Assembly (NCBI GenBank): GCA_012931725.1
Contig: CM022944.1
Coordinates: forward strand, 59,402,438 to 59,466,437
Length of the DNA: 64,000 bases
DNA from: Litsea cubeba
Taxonomy: Eukaryota; Streptophyta; Magnoliopsida; Laurales; Lauraceae
Direction: 5' to 3'
Shown: piece after piece, positions 56,911 to 64,000 of the stretch
Layout of the letters: the number at the start of each line of letters is the position of its first letter
Position numbering within the stretch: the first letter of the stretch is position 1
Made by a program: the position numbers and the translations under genes
Notes under the pieces: model-generated
Database searches by the model: none
What the model saw: the letters and a program-made list of their open reading frames with translations, nothing else
Told to the model about the DNA's origin: nothing

Positions 56911-58081
56911 CCTCACTCACTTCACTCACTGCCCACATGACTGAGCACCCATCTCACCATTTTCTTTCTCTCCCTCTTTAATCCTTTCTCTTTGTTCTCC
57001 ATTCCTTCTTTCTTTCCGTTTTCACCATTTCCCTTGCCCAGTGGGCCACGAGCAACATCACAGCTAATTTAGTGGGCCACCAATCAATTGGGCCGCATAA
57101 CCTCCGATGATCACCATCATCTCCGCGTGGACCCCGCGAGCATCTTATCCACATTTGCAAACCACCACTCCATCCACCCATTTGTTGGGTAAGCATCCCT
57201 TCCCCTAGGTTTCGTTTATGTAACTTGGGTTGTAGTAGTGTGTTTAGTAGCTTAGAGCTTCCCATTGATTTATGTTTTAATTTAGCTTTATTTTGGTAAT
57301 TATCCCTTAGGTTTGGTTTGTTGGGCTTTGAGCTAGTGCTTATGGATTTGGGCATTTCTAACAAAAGGCAAGTAGATATTTATATATATGCTTGGATATG
57401 TTTGTCTTTCCTTTGATTCGATGATTAATGATGATTTAGATGACCACATGCTCATTGATGTCTTTGACTTTGGAAAACATGATAATTGGATCTATATGTT
57501 TAATGAAATGGATTATTAAATGGAATGGTTCGAATGGGATGGATATTGGTTTGAATGGACTTGGTGAGACAGGGTATGGATGTTTGTGGAGAGGGCTAGG
57601 CCCTGTTTTTCCTTGTTTACAGGTGTGAATGAAGGAAGGAAGTGAAACCCATCAGTTCTGAACTGATCACAGAATTCATTTCAGAATTCTGGGAGCAGTT
57701 CGGTTAACCGAACCTGGGTTGTCGGTTAACCGAACTGCAGTTCGGTGACCTCCCGGTTGACTGTTGGTTCCAATTCCAGTGAACTGCAATTTGACTGGAG
57801 AAGGGATTGTGAACTCGGTCAGCTCTCAGCTGACCGAACTGTACTCGTGACCTGTCGGTCAAGAATCCAGAGAGCTCATTTTCTAGACTTTTCGTGTGGT
57901 CGGTCACCTTGTCGGTCAGCTCTCAGCCGACCGAACTTGTCGGCTAACCGAACCTGGTATTTACCTTAGCCGAATTTCCTCCTTTTTGAAAGGAATTGTC
58001 CCTTGGTCTATGGACTTAGGTGGAACCTTGATTACCCTTTTTGGACTCATTTGACTATGTGTGAAGATGTTTTAAGCCGAC
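56911..58081 (+). mobile_element. Diverged chromovirus-type LTR fragment joined to 3' LTR
   Basis: Layout resembles the chromovirus LTR downstream of its TATA box: pyrimidine-rich leader, AT-rich middle with TGGTTTGTTGGGCTTTGAG, a GGCAAGTAGAT phrase, then a palindrome cluster (57700-57955). The sequence is clearly different. It ends where the reverse element begins. Confidence 0.55.
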
Positions 58082-58717
58082 CGTCACGACCCCAAACCCA
58101 AGGGGCCGTGAAATTGGGAGTTAAGTAAAATTTATGTTTCTCCCAAGATCCGCGTGTGTGAGGATAATACGTTTCAACACACTCTGAATATTTTTGCGTA
58201 AGCTTTCATGGCATTGCGACCCGAAGTCTGTGGCCATTGGATTCCGTGTCGCACTCAGCCACTAACATATTGCTATCATATCAATGAACATATCAGACTG
58301 GAACAAACCATTATAACAAAATACAGAGCTGACAGTGTCTGGATATTATATTCCCACATATGTTCAAGTTACAAATAACAATGTATATTAATTACAATCC
58401 TGAGAAAAAGGGCTAATAAAAGACATACAAAAATAAGATAATAATCACTACCCCATATGTGACGTAGCTCCAATGTCAAGCTCAATGTCTACACGACGTA
58501 GCTGACAAAACAACCTGCAAGCTCATGGCTCCGTAGCCAAAACATGGACTCAACTCGGGCAAGAAATCTGAACCTGAGTACCAAAGTAGTGGATCAGACA
58601 CGACGGTCTGGCAGGTGGGTGCAAGGATATAAACAATCTATTGAAAAATAAAACATATGATAAATCACGTTATTTGATCAAAAGCTATACATAATTAAAA
58701 TGTATAGAAATTCATGG

Positions 58718-59005
58718 ACATCTGACAAAATCCTGTGTTCATATAAAACGGGTATAAAACATAAATATTTGACAAGACATGTATTTCTTTAAAGCATGTA
58801 TAAAACGTGAATATCTAGCAAAACATGTATTCATTTAAAACATGTAGAACATAGATTATTTGACAAATCAAGAATTCATTTAAAACAAGTACAAAACATG
58901 AGCATTTAACAAATCAGGGATTCATTTAAAACATGTACAAAGTATGAACATTTAACAAATCAGGGATTCATTTAAAGCATGTATGAAGCATGTATATTTA
59001 AAACA
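58718..59005. repeat. ~50 bp AT-rich repeats in LTR
   Basis: About six imperfect units with ATTCATTTAAAACATGTA followed by TATTTGACAAATC-type sequence. Confidence 0.8.
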
Positions 59006-59736
59006 GTAAGGGTATCAAGGATCGGGAGCTGTCAAGATGGCAACCACACAAAGCTAAATCCTCTCTCATTAAAGTGATGAGAGCACATACCCTACAGGAT
59101 CATTGACCTCAATCACACAAGGTGAGGAGGGACAATGATAAAATACTATAATATACACATATATACTCTGCAGGACCACGGTAGCAAACCGGGTAAAAAC
59201 TCTGCGGATTCCAGACTGCAGCTGACTAACAGGAGGGGAAGGATCTCCAAGTTGGTGGATCAAACCGACAAGGTTGTCCAAGCTTAGTGGTGCCGACTTA
59301 TAGGTCAAATGCGGGAAATCAAAACAACTGCATAATAATGGAACATGGTGCCCATAGGCATAAATGCACATTCATATCGGGTCGAGGATATACGGGTTAG
59401 CAAAAGCTAAACACATTTTCCAATACTTTCGGGACATGTCCAAATCATAAGATATGATGTTTGGAAAGCACAAATACAATTAGGGTCAAGATAAACATGA
59501 ATGGATTTCCAATCTTCTCCTGGCTAAGTGTTGTAGGTCCAAGATTTGAATCAATGTAAATAGGGTCTCGTTTGTCAATTTAATATTTTTTTGGTACTAC
59601 ATAAGAATTAGAAACAACCCGGGACCTTACGCACATTGACAAGTCTACAAGACCTTTAACAAGAATATGATGATGGGGTTAAGACTTCAGTATGGTTCCA
59701 CATATTCCTCCAAAAGAAACAAGGAAGAAGATGGCT

Positions 59737-60047
59737 GTCGGTTAGGTCCTCGGCTGCTATCGGTCAGCCGACAGGGCTATGTTGGTCAGCCGACAGAGCT
59801 ATGTCGATCAGCCGACTCTACGGTATTAGAAACTTTTCAGAAAATGCAGATCTCTGGAAATGGAGCCGAGAGTCTGTCGGTTGGCTATCGGTCGACCGAC
59901 ATGGGGATGTCGGTCCACCGACAGCTGACCTACAGAAATTCTGGTAGACTGCAGCTCTCTGGAAATGGAGCCGACGGGTTGTCGGTTGGCTATCGGTCAA
60001 CCGACATGGGGGTGTCGGTCAGCCGACAGCTAACCGGCAACGAACCG
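59737..60047. repeat. Cluster of CGGTnnACCG palindromes in reverse LTR
   Basis: Repeated GTCGGTyrrCCGACA words in two blocks, each followed by a CTCTGGAAATGGAGCCGA phrase (around 59850 and 59960). Confidence 0.85.
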
Positions 60048-60918
60048 ATGCTGCACAGTCAGTTCCGTTTCAAGTCAGATTTTTACATTTTTCTTCCCCT
60101 TCTTCCATTCCATCCTTCTATACATTGAGTACCTCTTTTTCATAACTTTGGAGGTTTCAAGGCCTCATTAAATCTCCATGAAATCCATCATCCAAACCTC
60201 CCAAAACATCCATAAAAGGAATCCAACCTCTTCATCCCAAATCACATTCAACCAAAGGAAATCCATTACATGTAATAATTCAAAATTAATACAATCAAAA
60301 TGTCATTTTCAAGAGAGTAATATGCTAGAAAGTATACTAATGAGTGTCTTTCAATTCTCAGTAAAAATTATGATAAGAAGCAAAGCTTAAGTAATGAAAA
60401 TCATTAATAATGGCTAAGCATTTGCCTAAAAACCTGATTAATGAAAATGAATCATTTCATCCACTTGCCTTGGTCCAAGCTAATGCAAATCAAGTCTTCT
60501 AATCATCTCTTAAGCCACAAACACAAATCTACACAAAAACCCCCAAATACAAATTCCAAAAATAAAAAACCAAATCAAAACAAAAGGACAACTTTCAATA
60601 ATGGAGATGGGGCTTCTCTAGGACAAGAATAATACAAATCTAGGAGATGGATAGTATCACTTACATGGAAGACCTTCAAATAGGCAAGGAGAATACAAGA
60701 AAAATTTGAAGTTGACAGATTGCTCTAAAAATTGTACCAAAAGAAATCTCTTGCAAAGTTGAACAAGATTTGTGAAGGCCTCCTCTAGCTTTGGTGAAGT
60801 TTTGGTGATGCTGGATGAGGAAGAAAGCAAGGAGAACAAGGAGGTAGGTGGCTGCTGGGATCCTCTTCTCTTGTGCAGAAATTCGGTCAAGGAGGGAGCA
60901 AGGAGAGGGAAGGTCCCT

Positions 60919-60926
60919 TATATAAC
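60919..60926 (-). promoter_or_regulatory. TATA box of reverse LARD-like LTR
   Basis: TTATATAA, about 870 bases upstream (minus strand) of the palindrome cluster, the same spacing as in the chromovirus 5' LTR. Confidence 0.55.
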
Positions 60927-61428
60927 AATGAGAAGATGGATCCCACAACTTAAAACATTAGCCGAGCTAAAAACATGCGTTTCGGGATCTCAAATGAATT
61001 CGATGAAGAAGACAAAGTTGTTCAACGAGATTTTAAGTTTCCAAAAAGTATACATTTTGCAAGTTTTGGTGACATTGAAAATTATGTCCAGATTTTGGGT
61101 AAAAAGACTGTTTTGCCCTCAAATTGAGAAAAGTCGGGTTTCGGGGCCTTGAACGGGAACGAGGTCAACATGAAAGTTAAAAAGATAAACAAGATAAGTC
61201 CAACAGGGTTAAAACAAGAATTTAAAGAAATCAATAATAAATTCCCAAGCTCACCCAAAATCATAATAAGAACCCCCAAAGGGTCCCACAAATCAGGAAG
61301 GTTCTCAAAACCAAAGAAAAGGTAGTTTAAACTTAGAAAGTCAATCAAACAATTACAAAATCCACTGAGAAAACTAATCCATGATTAAAACCATGCTAAA
61401 CCAGGAAATCTGGGGTTGGGTTCTCACA

Positions 61429-61441
61429 TCCTCCCCCTCTT
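61429..61441 (-). other. Polypurine tract of reverse element
   Basis: Minus-strand AAGAGGGGGAGGA directly before the 3' LTR start. Confidence 0.8.
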
Positions 61442-63939
61442 AGAACGTTTGGTCCTCCAAATTATCTAAACCAACTCAAAAGAAAAAGGGGATAAAACTC
61501 ACACACAAGATCACAAAATCACAAAAGATCTGCTCAGACTCACGCTCTCCCACAAACACCTGAGCTCACTGGGTCATCATCGCTGCAGAACTCTTTGGTC
61601 AACCATCAATGGTCGTCAGACATTCTTCCACTGGCTCGAATCTGCTACTGCCCTACCAATCTGACTGCTCAATGAATTCGCCAACTCTGACTCCTTCTAA
61701 GTTTAACCAAGTGTCTTGTTTCTAAACAACTTGATTCTGGAAATTCTTGGAACCATTCTATCGACTTCATCACAACTATCGAAGCTAAAGTCTCTTATCT
61801 AATGCACAACCATCAAGGTGAACTCTTGCTAGCTCTAACTCTCTGTGCTCGCTGCTCTTGATCCTCTGTACAATAGTCGGTCTCTGACACTAACAGGCTT
61901 GAACCTTCACTATTCTTCGGTATTCGGAGTTCCGTACTCACTCGTGCAACCGTTCTGCCAAGTTTGATTTTCCTAACAAAATCCAAAATAATTGATTTCC
62001 TACTCCGTATATCCGTACATTGAAATCTGAAGTTCCTCATGTTGATAAAATTCATGAAAATCTTCATTATCAGGCGATCGAGTAGAGGTCCTTTCATTAG
62101 TCAACTCTTCCACATAGCTGCACTTATTGAAAATCCCAAAATAATTCTCTGACAAAACTCATCAAATTCTATAAATCTTTAACTCTGAACATCTCTTTGG
62201 AGTTTTACCAACTGACAATTGTCTCTATACATTGATGATCTGCACTGCTCCTGTATAACTGCACTATCCCCAGTCAAACTTTCTGATTTTGGTTGAAGAT
62301 CTCAAACTCTGCAAACCTCACTTGGTAATTTGCTCCTCTGACACAATCAATATTTGAAGAATCCTTCCATCAAACCTCCAACACCCTTTAGATGTTCTAA
62401 CACGATCTCGAATCTGCTACTCTTGTCCATCAATGTCGGTCCAAGAGAATGAAAGTTCTGACTCATCCTGATGTACTGTCACCCTGTCTCTCTCAGTCTT
62501 GGAATTCCATTACATGTTTTTACTAATTCTTCGGAATATTGTCTCATTCTTCTGTCTACTCTTGGCTTCAGAAAATTTGGTGACGCTGAGTACTACCAGA
62601 TGTGTCCTACTTTAGGTAATGTCGTCCAGTCCTCGGTACACTTCTGCTGTCTCCGTCTGTTTGTTGAAATCACAAGGTTCATAACTCTGTAGGTTTCCAT
62701 CTCTGACCAAACCTGTTAGCACTCTAACTGTCATGCTACTCCACATGTCCCAACTTTGTGGGGGTGTGCTTCTGTCGAAATCTATCTTTGTCTTCCGGTC
62801 TTCTACCCAGGCTCTAAAATATCCAAAAGTTTTTGTTACTCTGACTCTTTCGTCCGGTTGCCATTGGTCCTTTGCATGATGATCAGTCCTCGACTATACA
62901 TGTTTGTCTACTACTCATCACACTCAAACGGTTACAACTCTGCATTTAAATATCAAAATTGTTTTAATCAAACCTTGGTTGCTCAATCTTCTGCCTCTGT
63001 TTCAGGTGCACCATCCTCAAGTCATGCACATGTGCCCTTCTTTTCTGGTTCTTTCAACTGACCCTGTCCATAGGTTATGATTCTTCATCTCGTATATGTA
63101 CTCTGTCCAAACTGATATCCTACAAGTCGCTAAAATCCATAAAATCTACTCTATCATGTGACCAGGTAATAATCAATTCTGCATACAACTCTCTCCACTG
63201 CTGCCGAAAACTGAATTCCTATGCTTTTAACCACGCACTGATGCATCCTGCTGAGTCGACTTCACCACCATAGCCACAATTGCTGAACCTCCTCGAACAC
63301 TTCTCCGTCATAAGTTCACCAATACGCGAGAAATCTCTAACTTTTCACATCTTCTTGGAGTTGTACCATCGAAAATCATCTAGAACCTCAAAAAGTCCAC
63401 CACCTATCCAACTTCTGAAGTCTTCTCACTTAGGAAGATAATCCAAGTTTATCCAAAAATTTGCACTTACTTGTCTAACACACAATCTGACGGTACACGA
63501 TCAACTGAAATTGGATCTTAATATGCTGTTCACATTCCTTGCTAACTAACAACTGTTCACAATTTCCTTCGCTAGCTCCATCGATGACATCGAAAAGCTT
63601 AAAATTCTGTCAAACTCCTTCGAGATCCACATGCTAAAACCATAAAACTCTGACTCTCTGGCGCGAAAACAAGCAAAAGGCACTAAATGTGGGTACGGAG
63701 ACATTAAATCCTCCCCCACTGGAAAAGAATTTGGTCCCCCAAATCCCCTAGCAATAACAAAAGGGAAGAGACAAGGAGAGTCTCCCCTACTAGAAGAAAA
63801 ACAAATCCGAAATCAACAAAACGAAAACAAATCTGAAATCGACAGAACGACATCTAGTCAAAACAAGATAACAAATCTAACGATTCATCACCACATGTCT
63901 TAAGGTTCCTAGAGTGTTTTATTTCCTAGAAACCAGCCC
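61442..63939 (-). other. Internal region of LARD-like element, no coding seen
   Basis: 2.5 kb with only short chance frames on both strands. The last ~80 bases before the purine tract (minus strand) resemble the equivalent chromovirus sequence, including GTGAGTTTTAT and GGAGGACCAAA. A similar GGGGGACCAAA plus GTGGGGGAGGA pair recurs at about 63700-63750. Otherwise nothing is recognised. Confidence 0.5.
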
Positions 63940-63951
63940 GCTTTGATACTA
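63940..63951 (-). other. Degenerate primer binding site
   Basis: Minus-strand TAGTATCAAAGC, three bases after the LTR end. It looks like the initiator-Met site TGGTATCAGAGC with two G-to-A changes. Confidence 0.65.
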
Positions 63952-63954
63952 GTC

Positions 63955-64000
63955 TGTCACGACCCCAAACCCGAGGGGCCGTGAAATTGGGAGTTAAGTA
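63955..64000 (-). mobile_element. 5' LTR end of reverse element, cut by window edge
   Basis: TGTCACGACCCCAAACCC on the plus strand repeats the start of the LTR at 58082. Only 46 bases are inside the window. Confidence 0.85.

Larger units (their letters stand above)
58082..61428 (-). mobile_element. 3' LTR of reverse LARD-like element, complete
   Basis: 3,347 bases. The terminal base at 58082 is C where the other LTR copy (63955) has T, so the CA end is mutated. It contains a TATA-like TTATATAA (60919-60926), a palindrome cluster (59737-60047) and an AT-rich repeat array (58718-59005). Confidence 0.82.
58082..64000 (-). mobile_element. LARD-like non-autonomous gypsy relative, reverse
   Basis: Read on the minus strand: 5' LTR (entering from beyond the window, ending at 63955), PBS-like site, about 2.5 kb internal DNA, purine tract, complete 3' LTR (61428 to 58082). 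The LTR start, TGTGAGAACCCAACCCCAG, and much of its first 600 bases align with the chromovirus LTR at 47081. No Gag or Pol motif is seen on either strand of the internal part. Confidence 0.75.

Noticed and set aside
61813..63061. Short frames in the internal region as gag or pol remnants
   Set aside because: I looked for RT, integrase and knuckle motifs on both strands and saw none; a translated search would be needed to detect deep decay.

Overview
This 64 kb window is plant nuclear DNA made almost entirely of LTR retrotransposons. I found no host gene, rRNA, tRNA gene or CRISPR array. The evidence is direct: long terminal repeats with TG...CA ends, initiator-Met-type primer binding sites, polypurine tracts, and gag, protease, reverse transcriptase (RT), RNase H and integrase motifs typical of plant Ty1/copia and Ty3/gypsy elements. 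All the reading frames are broken, so the elements are decayed. Lineage names (SIRE-like, Tat-like, Tekay/Del-like) come from motif recognition by eye, not from a database search.

Layout. Positions 1-11633 and 16287-27962 are two copies of one sequence: a direct tandem duplication with a unit of about 16.33 kb (11634-27962). One unit holds, in order: the last 304 bases of a Tat LTR (+); the 5' half of a copia element in reverse (gag, leader, 5' LTR; 11938-16356); a SIRE-like copia element that lacks pol (16357-21795, +); the 5' part of a Tat element in reverse (gag N-terminus, repeat-rich leader, 2.6 kb LTR; 21796-27228); and the start of a forward Tat gag (27229 onward). Copy A stops in that gag at 11633. 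Copy B runs on through the rest of the forward Tat element.

The forward Tat element (27229-42152) carries gag, an acidic spacer, protease, a G-patch-like motif, RT, RNase H and a second RNase H of the 'archaeal' type. At about 33403 it is cut by a 5'-truncated copia element (gag to 3' LTR, 33403-39128). The Tat tail and 3' LTR follow (39129-42152). The Tat integrase is missing. The Tat-copia join leaves one open frame that fuses the second RNase H to copia gag.

42153-45640 has no recognised gene but holds two minisatellites and a 76 bp tandem duplication. 45640-47080 is a copia LTR fragment interrupted by a Tekay/Del-like chromovirus (47081-56910). Its 5' LTR is 3.2 kb, its polyprotein has a C-terminal chromodomain-like segment, and its 3' LTR changes at 56910 into a different, diverged LTR piece (56911-58081). 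The window ends in a reverse, related element (58082-64000) with a 3.35 kb LTR and only about 2.5 kb of apparently non-coding internal DNA, a LARD-like derivative.

Nothing here works as a gene network. The points of interest are structural: the macro tandem duplication, chimeric frames and LTRs, extra domains in the Tat polyprotein, and clusters of a CGGTnnACCG palindrome in LTRs of unrelated families.
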